From assembly GCA_038131955.1 (NCBI GenBank), contig JAYPQK010000002.1, positions 310,001 through 374,000 of the forward strand: a stretch of 64,000 nt of DNA. Direction: 5' to 3'. The position numbers were made by a program, and so were the translations under genes. The stretch is from SHAN690 sp038131955. Lineage in GTDB: Bacteria; Bacteroidota; Bacteroidia; Flavobacteriales_G; Salibacteraceae. Each line of letters opens with the position of its first letter. Position 1 is the first letter of the stretch. The notes beneath the pieces are model-generated. The model had not been told where the DNA came from. It saw only the letters and a program-made list of their open reading frames with translations, and did not search any database. Below, one piece after another: positions 17,826-25,761 of the stretch.

Positions 17826-17849
17826 TGAAAAAGCCCCTTCGTGAGGGGC
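17826..17849 (-). terminator. Rho-independent terminator after the 43-residue gene
   Basis: Stem GCCCCT (17833-17838) pairs with AGGGGC (17844-17849) around a short loop. The five A residues at 17828-17832 become a U run on the minus strand, so it terminates leftward transcription from the small gene at 17877-18008. Confidence 0.7.
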
Positions 17850-17876
17850 GTTAAGAAGGTCAGAAATTCATCGATT

Positions 17877-18008
17877 CTAGTCGAAATCTTCTGAGTCGAG
17901 GAATCGCTTCCAATTGCGACTCAACTCTTTGTGAGCGTCGACCTTTCTGATCTTGAAATCACGATCAAAAGCAGTACGTCGTCGCTCTCTCGACTTATCC
18001 TTTTTCAT
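17877..18008 (-). CDS. Small basic protein, 43 residues
   Basis: A short reading frame from ATG at 18008 to TAG at 17877. The product is highly charged and basic (MKKDKSRERRRTAFDRDF at the N-terminus), with one predicted helix around HKELSRNWKRFL and an acidic ending. It has no signal or membrane segment. It is followed closely by a rho-independent terminator and preceded by a spacer of about 120 bases that holds the terminator of the next gene, so it looks like an independent small transcription unit. I do not recognise a family; small basic proteins of this kind often bind nucleic acid or ribosomes, which is only inference here. Confidence 0.65.
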   Translation of the reverse strand: MKKDKSRERRRTAFDRDFKIRKVDAHKELSRNWKRFLDSEDFD

Positions 18009-18127
18009 GGTCGAATAAAATAAGATTGATTGAACGATGTTGGGTCGATCTACCACATTGGTATCACGACTTACACATAGTTAGTCAAAATCTCAATTCG
18101 CCACAACACGTTTGAAAATTTTTAGAC

Positions 18128-18149
18128 AAAAAATGGGGCCGAAGCCCCA
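18128..18149 (-). terminator. Rho-independent terminator after the DUF6580 gene
   Basis: Stem TGGGGC (18134-18139) and GCCCCA (18144-18149) with a CGAA loop; six A residues at 18128-18133 give a U run on the minus strand. It sits 6 bases after the stop of the gene at 18156-18719. Confidence 0.75.
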
Positions 18150-18155
18150 ACATCT

Positions 18156-18719
18156 TTAGTCGCGTGACCGAAGCTTGTTCGGCACTAGGAGTGATTTCAA
18201 GTACTTCTCATATAAGAGGAACAATACCACTGCATAGAAGAGGTCACCGATCAGTGTGTTCTGGAAGAATGGGATCGCCGCGGTATAGCAGGCAACCAGT
18301 CCTCCCATAGTCATTGGATACATACCAAGGGGGCTTAACCAAACACCAAGATTTGAAACAACGAAGAAGATCACTGAAGCCCCAACACTACCCGCAAGCA
18401 TTCGATGGAAGGTCACTTCTTTCAACATAAACTTACCCAAGAGGTAGATCAATCCGATGCTGCTATAAATGAAGATAGCACCTTCGGTAAAGAGGGTGAA
18501 TCCACCTGAACTATAAACGAAATTGTTGAGCAAAAAATCACTGATACACCATGCGATCATGGTCATGAAAAGCCCCCAAGAATTCTTGCTCATATAAGCC
18601 GAACCAAACAAGGCCATGGCGCCCAACGGAGCGAAGTTCATAGGGTGAGGGATCAATCGAGTCAGAGCGGCGCCCAATACGATTGCACCGAGAATGAGGA
18701 TGCGCTTATTCACTTGCAT
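18156..18719 (-). CDS. DUF6580 membrane protein, ECF-transporter S-component-like
   Basis: A 187-residue integral membrane protein with five to six hydrophobic helices. Its N-terminus (ALTRLIPHPMNFAPLGAMALFG) and the charged membrane turn WCISDFLLNN match the DUF6580 family, which resembles substrate-binding subunits of energy-coupling-factor vitamin transporters. The substrate is unknown; no cobalamin riboswitch or transporter partner is adjacent. A TATTTTCG box, one mismatch from the consensus, lies just upstream on the minus strand, and a hairpin terminator follows, so it is monocistronic. Confidence 0.8.
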   Translation of the reverse strand: MQVNKRILILGAIVLGAALTRLIPHPMNFAPLGAMALFGSAYMSKNSWGLFMTMIAWCISDFLLNNFVYSSGGFTLFTEGAIFIYSSIGLIYLLGKFMLKEVTFHRMLAGSVGASVIFFVVSNLGVWLSPLGMYPMTMGGLVACYTAAIPFFQNTLIGDLFYAVVLFLLYEKYLKSLLVPNKLRSRD

Positions 18720-18827
18720 GCTGCGAAAATAAGGAATGCGAACTATTCTTAAGAGTCAGATTCCAAGTAAAAAAACACTCTGCCTTGGTGAGAGAAAAAG
18801 TACCTTTACCCCCTTACGAACACATGC

Positions 18828-20534
18828 ATGAAAAAACTTCTAACCACCGCGATCATTGCACTTTTGTGCGCTACTTTCTCCCCTTCCTTTAGCCAGGCTA
18901 TCATCAGCACGATGACAATCACGCCTGCCAATCCCACCAACTGTACTGAAACTACGGCCTCGATCAACTTGACATTGTACTGTGCGAACTACACCTATAC
19001 CGGTGCCACAGTGACTACGAGCGGTTCGAACATCACCATTCAACTGGATTACACCGTCGGATTGATCTGTCTTCCGGCCTTCCAATATCCAACGGTCAAC
19101 GTGAATCTAGGGCAGCTCAATCCGGGTTCTGTCACTATTCAGGCTTATGCTTACCTCAATAGTACATTTAGTTCAGCGAGCTCTCCTTTCAACACAACGG
19201 TCATTCCATGTTGTGGCGCCGTGGCTGCATTTACCCCCGCTGAGGACACCATCTGTCAGGGAGAGTCCATCCAGATGACCAATACCACTATCAATGCTGA
19301 TAGCGTAAAGTGGTACGTCGACTGGAACTTCGTTGATACAGCTTTCAATCCGACGATCACATTCGATTCGGCGGGATATCAGGAGGTCTCTTTGGTGGCC
19401 TTCTCTGATACTTGTAATGACACCACGGAGCATTTCATTCAAGTGTACCCCGCTCCGGCTCTCGACCTTGGCAACGACACTTCGATCTGTTCGGGCGACG
19501 AACTGAACCTATTTATTGCGGGCAATTTGAACAACGTCCTTTGGTCGGACGGAAGTACATCGAATACGAACAGCTTCAACGCGGTGGGTACCTATTGGGT
19601 TCAGGCCAACAGCAACCAAGGATGCATCGGAAGTGACACGATCACCATCAACGCCATTCTTCCAATATCAAGCGTTGACCTCGGCCCTGACCTGATCATT
19701 TGCCCGAACACGCCAACCAACCTTCAAGCTGGCGGAACCTACGCATCCTATCTATGGTCGACGGGCGACACCACTTCATCCATTACCATTTCGAATACAG
19801 GAATACTCTGGCTGGAAGCCAATGTGGCCGGTGAGTGCCCTGGAAGGGACACCATCGAAGTGTTCAACTATACCGTCATACCACTTGATTTCACCGACGA
19901 CTCATCGAAGTGCGGTAGCAATACCGTCGGTACGTGGGGAACCTACTCTAGCTATTTGTGGTCGACCGGAAGCACCCAGAGCACGGTAACCTTTGAAGAC
20001 AGCACACTGACCTTCTTGACAGTGACCGACGCCAACGGATGTGAGCAGGCTGATTCATTCGAGGTGGCCGTGTGGCCCATTCCCGTGGTTGATCTTGGAG
20101 AGGACACCTACTACTGCCCAGGAGAAGAACTAATTCTAGCAAGCAATATCAGCGGGACCTATGAATGGTCTACCGGAAGCGCTAGTAGTCTGATCGCCGT
20201 TACCTCTGCCGGCACGTATTGGCTAGGCGTTACCAATGAGGAAGGATGTACTGGCCACGACACGGTCATCATTGACTTCTGTTTAGGGCAAGACGAATTG
20301 AAAACAACCTCTTTCTCAATCTGGCCAAATCCGACTAAAGAGTGGTTTGAACTAAGAGGAACAGCGAAGATCGAAAGTGCGGATCTCTTCGACCTGACCG
20401 GTAAGCATATTGCTCGTTTCCAAACAGAGGCTGCGAAGCAAAAGATCAATGTAGCTCATCTTTCTTCGGGCGTCTACATTCTATCGATCACGCACGATGG
20501 CGGCAATGAGATTCGCCGCTTGATCATCGAGTAA
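18828..20534 (+). CDS. T9SS type A secreted multidomain protein
   Basis: A 568-residue exported protein with a signal peptide (about 1-23). A first domain of about 110 residues is Thr/Asn-rich and beta-structured; a PKD-like domain follows (PAEDTICQGESIQMTN), then four W-S-T-G type modules of the same kind as in the two type B proteins at 5.5-11.7 kb. The last approximately 75 residues form a type A sorting domain (IWPNPTKEWFEL, ADLFDLTGKHI, LSSGVYILSI). It is therefore secreted by T9SS and probably attached to the surface. A TACCTTTA box at 18801-18808 is a near match to the promoter consensus. Confidence 0.92.
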   Translation: MKKLLTTAIIALLCATFSPSFSQAIISTMTITPANPTNCTETTASINLTLYCANYTYTGATVTTSGSNITIQLDYTVGLICLPAFQYPTVNVNLGQLNPGSVTIQAYAYLNSTFSSASSPFNTTVIPCCGAVAAFTPAEDTICQGESIQMTNTTINADSVKWYVDWNFVDTAFNPTITFDSAGYQEVSLVAFSDTCNDTTEHFIQVYPAPALDLGNDTSICSGDELNLFIAGNLNNVLWSDGSTSNTNSFNAVGTYWVQANSNQGCIGSDTITINAILPISSVDLGPDLIICPNTPTNLQAGGTYASYLWSTGDTTSSITISNTGILWLEANVAGECPGRDTIEVFNYTVIPLDFTDDSSKCGSNTVGTWGTYSSYLWSTGSTQSTVTFEDSTLTFLTVTDANGCEQADSFEVAVWPIPVVDLGEDTYYCPGEELILASNISGTYEWSTGSASSLIAVTSAGTYWLGVTNEEGCTGHDTVIIDFCLGQDELKTTSFSIWPNPTKEWFELRGTAKIESADLFDLTGKHIARFQTEAAKQKINVAHLSSGVYILSITHDGGNEIRRLIIE

Positions 20535-21202
20535 TGACTTCGTCCTTTCATGAGAGCCTGACTGGAGCGTTCGAAGCGAATCGAAATCCAGAGAAGGCAG
20601 TCTGGATGGAGGATTACATGAAAGGTCAGTTTGAATTTTACGGCCTTTACTCCACCCTGCGCAAAGACTTGACCAGAGAAGTCATTCAGTCTACAGGAAT
20701 ACCAGAGGATGAGGTATTTGAAGACGAGATCCGGTCTTGTTGGTCTGACCCTCACCGGGAGGTGCAATACGCTGCTCAAGAGCTGGTCCACCGAAAAAAA
20801 TGGTGGAAGCGAGAGGATTCCATTGATCTGATAGAAGAAATGATCACTTCTCGTTCGTGGTGGGATACCGTGGACTTCATCGCGAGCAATCTGTGCGGCA
20901 GCTATTTTCGAATTCATCCTGATCAGATCGAAGTGATCATTCCGAGATGGAATGCATCTGACAACATGTGGTTGATCCGGTCTTCCATCTTGTTTCAGTT
21001 GAAGTACAAAAAGGAAACAGACCTTGCGTTATTGGAATCCATGATCGTTCCCCACCTCGGCTCGAAGGAGTTCTTCATCCAGAAGGCCATTGGCTGGGTT
21101 CTGAGAGAGGTGTCGAAACACAATTCTGACTTCGTGAGCAAATTCATCGAGCGCTATCCTCTTAAACCCGTAAGTCTCAGAGAGGCGAAGAAGTACATCT
21201 AA
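20534..21202 (+). CDS. DNA alkylation repair (AlkD-like) HEAT-repeat protein
   Basis: A 222-residue all-helical protein of the AlkD family, glycosylases that excise cationic alkylated bases without flipping them. Helical HEAT-like repeats run through the protein; KWWKREDSIDLIEEMI and SRSWWDTVDFIAS match the DNA-facing region with its aromatic residues and catalytic aspartate, and FIQKAIGWVLREVSKH is the typical C-terminal signature. Its ATG shares one base with the TAA stop of the T9SS gene, so expression is probably coupled despite the unrelated functions. Confidence 0.9.
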   Translation: MTSSFHESLTGAFEANRNPEKAVWMEDYMKGQFEFYGLYSTLRKDLTREVIQSTGIPEDEVFEDEIRSCWSDPHREVQYAAQELVHRKKWWKREDSIDLIEEMITSRSWWDTVDFIASNLCGSYFRIHPDQIEVIIPRWNASDNMWLIRSSILFQLKYKKETDLALLESMIVPHLGSKEFFIQKAIGWVLREVSKHNSDFVSKFIERYPLKPVSLREAKKYI

Positions 21203-21355
21203 ATTTCGCAGCCAGAAGGAATATTTTACAATGAAGTAGATTGAGGCGTTGACTCTACTGTTGAAATCCTTGGGGTTCTTTTTCTGGCTCTGACCATTGC
21301 CATTCCTCTCACTTGGCTATTTTTGACGCAAAGCCCACAGCCGAATTTAGATTAG

Positions 21356-24300
21356 ATGAGCGAAAAGCTTCTGAAAGCGTTGATGCAGCTGTTTGCGATT
21401 ATTGCTGACATCGACGATCTAAGCAACAAGAGCCGAATCGTAGTTGAGCATTTCCTCAAGCAACGATTGTCGCAAGACCAAGTAGAGGCCTACTTAGAGC
21501 ACTACGACGAATACCTGGAGATTCACCACAAGGTTTCCAAGAAGAAGGAAGGAAAGCGAAAGAAGACATCACTGAATTCTGTGAAGGTCCTCAAGATCTG
21601 TACACAGATTAACGCCGAACTCGAGCAGCGACAGAAGATCTTTGTGCTCCTTCGTTTGATCGAATACATCTTTTCCGAGAAAGAAGCGACCGAGCAAGAG
21701 CTTGAATTCGTGGATACCGTATCCGATGTTTTCAATATTCCAAGTGAAGAGCTCAAGGACATTAAGTCTTTTGTAACCTGCGGCGAGGGCACAGCCGAGG
21801 ATGTCGAGAAGCTACTGATCATCAACTCAGCATCAGAACTCACAGGACGTAAGCTCAACAAGCACATCTCTCATGAGAGTCTTTCCGGCTCACTCATGAT
21901 CCTCTCTGTGGAGAGCGTTGGCATGTACGCGTTAAAGTTCTTCGGTGATGATGAACTTCTCTTGAATGGTCAGATTATCGATCCGGAACGAGTTTATATT
22001 CTCACGCAAGGATCTTCCATTCGTAGTTCAAAGGTCAGCCCGATCTACTACAGCGATATCATCAGTCGATTCCTCAGCGATAAGAGCGAAAGCAAGATCG
22101 TTTTCACCGCCGATGAGATCACCTACCGTTTCAAAGGCGGCAAGATCGGCCTTCATGACTTGGGCTTCTCTGAGGAGTCAGGCAAGCTCATCGGTATCAT
22201 GGGTGCGAGTGGTTCAGGTAAGTCTACCCTCTTGAACATCCTCAACGGTAACTATGTGCCCTACTCCGGTGCGGTTACCGTGAATGGACACGACATCCAT
22301 CACGACCAAGACGAAGTGAGTGGTATGATCGGATACATTTCGCAGGACGACCTGTTGATCGAAGAACTCACCGTTTACCAAAATCTCTTCCTGAACGCGA
22401 AACTCTGTTTCGACGGAATGTCAGACGAAGGCATCCATGAGCGTGTGGAGGATACCCTGTCTTCTTTGGGACTCCTTGAGATCAAAGACATCCAGGTGGG
22501 TAACCCGATGAACAAGAAGATCTCGGGTGGACAACGCAAGCGTTTGAATTGTGGTCTGGAATTGATCCGCGAACCTGCGGTTCTTTTTGTGGATGAACCG
22601 ACCTCGGGCCTTTCTTCGCGAGATTCGGAGAACATCATGGATCTATTGAAGGAATTAGCGCTGAAGGGTAAGCTGATCTTTGTGGTGATCCACCAGCCTT
22701 CTTCTGAGATCTTCAAGATGTTCGACAAGCTGATGATCATGGATACGGGTGGATATCCGATCTATTATGGAAATCCACTTGATGCGATCGTCTACTTCAA
22801 AACAGAGGTTCAGGCCATCAACCAAAGTGAAAGCGAATGCGCCCGCTGCGGTAATGTGAATCCGGAACAGATCTTCAATATCATCGAGGCTAAGGTGGTA
22901 GATGAATACGGAAACCTCACCGACCTGCGCAAGACTGCTCCGAAGGAGTGGAATGACATTTATAAAGCCAAGTTCAACGAGGAGCTGAACTTTGAGAAAC
23001 CTGAACTCCCCGAAGTCGAGTTCAAGACACCGAACTTCTTCAATCAGCTGAAGGTCTTTGTTACCCGGGACGTCCTCTCCAAGATCACGAATACCCAGTA
23101 TTTGATGATCAACTTACTGGAAGCTCCCCTACTCGGCTTCATCCTCAGTTACTTCTTGCGCTACGTGATGATTGGAGAGCAAGATGCCAAAGAGTACATC
23201 TTCTACGAGAATGATAACCTGATCGTTTACATGTTCATGGCGGTGATCGTGGCGCTCTTCTTGGGACTTACTGTCAGTGCCGAAGAGATCTTCAAGGATC
23301 AAAAGATCCGGAAACGAGAGTCGTTCCTTCACTTGAGCAAAGGCAGCTATCTGCTGTCCAAGATCGCGATCATGTTTGTGTTGTCTGCAATCCAGATGTT
23401 CACCTTCATCATCATCGGCAACTCCATTCTTGGAATCGATAGAATGTTGTGGGATTACTGGTTGATCCTCTTTTCCACGGCTTGCTTCGCCAATATGTTA
23501 GGTCTGAATATTTCATCCACCTTCAATTCGGCGGTCACCATCTACATCATCATTCCTTTCCTCATCATTCCTCAGATCCTCTTCAGCGGAGTGCTGGTGA
23601 AGTTCGAGAAGTTGAACCCCGTGATCACCAGTCAGAGCATCGTACCTCCGATCGGCGACATCATGGCCTCACGATGGTCGTTTGAAGCTTTAGCGGTCAA
23701 TCAGTTCATCAATAACGAATACGAGAAGCTCTTCTACACCTACGATCAGCAGATGAGCGATGCGAATTTCAAGAAGAACTACTGGGTCCCTGAGATCAAA
23801 GCCAAAGTGGGTAAACTCAAAGAGCATTTACGCGATGACTCTCGCTATGAGAAGGAGGATATCGAAGGAGACCTCTTGACCATTCGCAATGAAGTTGGCG
23901 AAGAGAACCGCGTTCAGGAGCTTCGCGAGAACGAATTGCTGGTATTCGACGACGTCAAATCCTTCACCATTGAGGGATTGAATGAAGAACTGTTGGATGA
24001 CTTCTCTACCTACCTAGCCACCATCAACAAGGCTTACGTACGTCAGTGGAACTACAACAGCGATGAGAAAGACCGTATCATCCGTGAGCATCAACAAACG
24101 GAAGAAGACAAAGCTGCCTTCACAGAATTGCGCAACAATTATGAGAACGAAAGCTTGTCAGACCTGGTGACCAATAAGAATGATTTTGGTCAGATTACTG
24201 AGTACGACGGAAAGCTGATTCAACGTGCTGATCCCGTCTTCCATATACCAGGTGGACTGCGTTCACACTTCTACGCACCAAAGAAGAAACTCTTCGGACG

Positions 24301-24442
24301 TTATTACAGCACTATGCAGGTGAATGTCATCATCTTATGGTTGATGTCAATCGGATTGGCGATCACGCTGTACTTTGATGCATTGAAGGGATTACTCAAC
24401 GTTTTCTCCAACATCATACTCTTCAAGAAGAAGGAATCCTGA
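21356..24442 (+). CDS. ABCG-type ABC transporter with N-terminal regulatory domains
   Basis: A 1028-residue half-transporter. Residues about 1-140 are helical and resemble a TerB-like domain; about 145-240 resemble an FHA-like beta domain (SLMILSVESVGMYALKF, LLLNGQ). The ATPase has Walker A GASGSGKST (283-291), the signature SGGQRKRLN near 389 and Walker B VLFVDEPTSGL near 407. A CARCG motif lies near 493. About six membrane helices between about 580 and 780 and a last one near the C-terminus form the permease, with a long soluble loop (about 790-960) between. This architecture is conserved in Bacteroidota; the substrate is unknown. The 150-base gap before it shows nothing recognisable. Confidence 0.9.
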   Translation: MSEKLLKALMQLFAIIADIDDLSNKSRIVVEHFLKQRLSQDQVEAYLEHYDEYLEIHHKVSKKKEGKRKKTSLNSVKVLKICTQINAELEQRQKIFVLLRLIEYIFSEKEATEQELEFVDTVSDVFNIPSEELKDIKSFVTCGEGTAEDVEKLLIINSASELTGRKLNKHISHESLSGSLMILSVESVGMYALKFFGDDELLLNGQIIDPERVYILTQGSSIRSSKVSPIYYSDIISRFLSDKSESKIVFTADEITYRFKGGKIGLHDLGFSEESGKLIGIMGASGSGKSTLLNILNGNYVPYSGAVTVNGHDIHHDQDEVSGMIGYISQDDLLIEELTVYQNLFLNAKLCFDGMSDEGIHERVEDTLSSLGLLEIKDIQVGNPMNKKISGGQRKRLNCGLELIREPAVLFVDEPTSGLSSRDSENIMDLLKELALKGKLIFVVIHQPSSEIFKMFDKLMIMDTGGYPIYYGNPLDAIVYFKTEVQAINQSESECARCGNVNPEQIFNIIEAKVVDEYGNLTDLRKTAPKEWNDIYKAKFNEELNFEKPELPEVEFKTPNFFNQLKVFVTRDVLSKITNTQYLMINLLEAPLLGFILSYFLRYVMIGEQDAKEYIFYENDNLIVYMFMAVIVALFLGLTVSAEEIFKDQKIRKRESFLHLSKGSYLLSKIAIMFVLSAIQMFTFIIIGNSILGIDRMLWDYWLILFSTACFANMLGLNISSTFNSAVTIYIIIPFLIIPQILFSGVLVKFEKLNPVITSQSIVPPIGDIMASRWSFEALAVNQFINNEYEKLFYTYDQQMSDANFKKNYWVPEIKAKVGKLKEHLRDDSRYEKEDIEGDLLTIRNEVGEENRVQELRENELLVFDDVKSFTIEGLNEELLDDFSTYLATINKAYVRQWNYNSDEKDRIIREHQQTEEDKAAFTELRNNYENESLSDLVTNKNDFGQITEYDGKLIQRADPVFHIPGGLRSHFYAPKKKLFGRYYSTMQVNVIILWLMSIGLAITLYFDALKGLLNVFSNIILFKKKES

Positions 24443-24518
24443 TAATTGTCAAGGAGCCTTAAATCTCCCTTGAAACGCGGTCAATAAGCGTATCTTCATA
24501 GTACAAAATTCTAGTCAT

Positions 24519-24821
24519 ATGAAATGGGATATTCAAACCGTCGGATTCAGCGCCAAAGAGGAGTTGATGGACACAGTAAAGGAGCGCGTAGCGAAGTTGG
24601 AAAAGTATTACAACCCTATCATAGGAGCAGAAGTGTATCTACGTCTCTTGTATGACGATCATAGAGAGAACAAGAAGGTAGAGCTGAAACTCAATATTCC
24701 AGGTGAGGACGTATATGCCGATCACCAAAGTGAAACATTCGAACACTCGTAGGTCGAAGCCATCGAGAAAATGAAAAAACAACTTCTCAAAAAGAAGGAT
24801 CTGGAGCGAGCGCATCGCTAG
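24519..24821 (+). pseudogene. hpf: Ribosome hibernation factor (HPF/RaiA, short form) with in-frame amber stop
   Basis: The frame encodes a short HPF/RaiA protein that would dimerise or silence ribosomes in stationary phase: a beta strand MKWDIQTVGFSA, a helix KERVAKLEKYY, two strands and the QSETFE turn. A TAG at 24750-24752 stops it after 77 residues. The same frame continues without change for 22 more residues (VEAIEKMKKQLLKKK...) to the next TAG at 24819-24821, giving a total of 100 residues, the normal length. The missing part is the conserved last helix. Either the gene is mutated by one substitution or the base is a sequence error. Confidence 0.88.
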
Positions 24822-24841
24822 GTTCTCCGATCAAAACCAAG

Positions 24842-24875
24842 AAAAAAAGCCCCTCGTTGTAGCGAGGGGCTTTTT
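24842..24875. terminator. Bidirectional rho-independent terminator
   Basis: Stem GCCCCTCG (24849-24856) and CGAGGGGC (24863-24870), flanked by seven A residues on the left and five T residues on the right, so it can end both the rightward hpf transcript and the leftward fabI transcript. Confidence 0.88.
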
Positions 24876-24905
24876 CATGTTTGACTGCATTGACAAGTGG
24901 TTCAC

Positions 24906-25712
24906 TTAGTCATTCCACTTCTCCATTACTTTAGATGAGATACCCGTCGTGCTGTATCCACCATCATGATAAAGGTTCTGCATGGTCACGTAACGCGTAA
25001 GGTCGCTAAAGAGCGAAACACAATAATCAGCGCACGCTTCTCCATCGGCATTACCTAGTGGCGACATTTCATCAGCGAAGTTGAAGAACTTATCGAAGCC
25101 GCTGATACCGCTTCCGGCTGATGTCACGGTCGGAGATTGAGAGATCGTATTGACACGCACCTTGTTCTTCACACCAAAGTGATAGCCAAAGCTTCGCGCG
25201 ATCGACTCCAACGTAGCTTTAGCATCTGCCATGTCGCTGTAGAATGGATAGGCCTCTTGCGCCGCGATATAGGAAAGCGCCAAGATGGAGCCCCAGTCGT
25301 TCATCGCATCCTTAGCGTAAGCTGTTTGCAACACCTTGTGGAAGGACAATGCTGAGATATCCATCGTCTTTTGGAACCAATCGTGGTTGAGATCGGTGTA
25401 TGCCTTGTTCTTGCGTACGTTTGGCGACATTCCGATCGAGTGCAGCACGAAGTCGAGCTTACCGTACTTCTCCATCGCCGTATCGAAGAGCTTGCCTAGT
25501 TCTTCCATGCTAGTTGCGTCAGCGGGAACTACCTGCGTCCCGCATCTCTCAGCTAGATTATTGATCTCTCCCATTCGAAGGGCAATTGGCGCATTGGTAA
25601 GGATGAACTCCGCACCTTCAGCATGAGCCTTCTCAGCCACTTTCCATGCGATAGAACGCTCGTCCAGCGCACCGAAGATGATCCCTTTCTTATTCTTTAA
25701 TAAATCACTCAT
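24906..25712 (-). CDS. fabI: Enoyl-[acyl-carrier-protein] reductase FabI
   Basis: FabI reduces enoyl-ACP with NAD(P)H in the last step of each fatty acid elongation cycle. From the start at 25712 (MSDLLKNKKG) it has 268 residues, the normal length; the longer in-frame extension to 25790 overlaps recN and is unlike the family. The Rossmann glycine region is IIFGALDERSIAW (11-23), and the active-site pair is Tyr158 and Lys165 (FYSDMADAK), with Tyr148 in ALSYIAA. A TATTTTTA promoter-like box lies upstream on the same strand. It is probably monocistronic. Confidence 0.96.
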   Translation of the reverse strand: MSDLLKNKKGIIFGALDERSIAWKVAEKAHAEGAEFILTNAPIALRMGEINNLAERCGTQVVPADATSMEELGKLFDTAMEKYGKLDFVLHSIGMSPNVRKNKAYTDLNHDWFQKTMDISALSFHKVLQTAYAKDAMNDWGSILALSYIAAQEAYPFYSDMADAKATLESIARSFGYHFGVKNKVRVNTISQSPTVTSAGSGISGFDKFFNFADEMSPLGNADGEACADYCVSLFSDLTRYVTMQNLYHDGGYSTTGISSKVMEKWND

Positions 25713-25761
25713 TGATCTTGGTCGTTTAGTTATGGCGTAAAAATAGAATTGTTCGTCGATC

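Noticed and set aside
18720..18827. Cobalamin riboswitch ahead of the DUF6580 gene
   Set aside because: The gap is too short and lacks the B12-box consensus.
24750..24752. Amber recoding (pyrrolysine or suppressed TAG)
   Set aside because: TAG ends several ordinary genes here, including this one, and no pyl genes or suppressor tRNA were seen.
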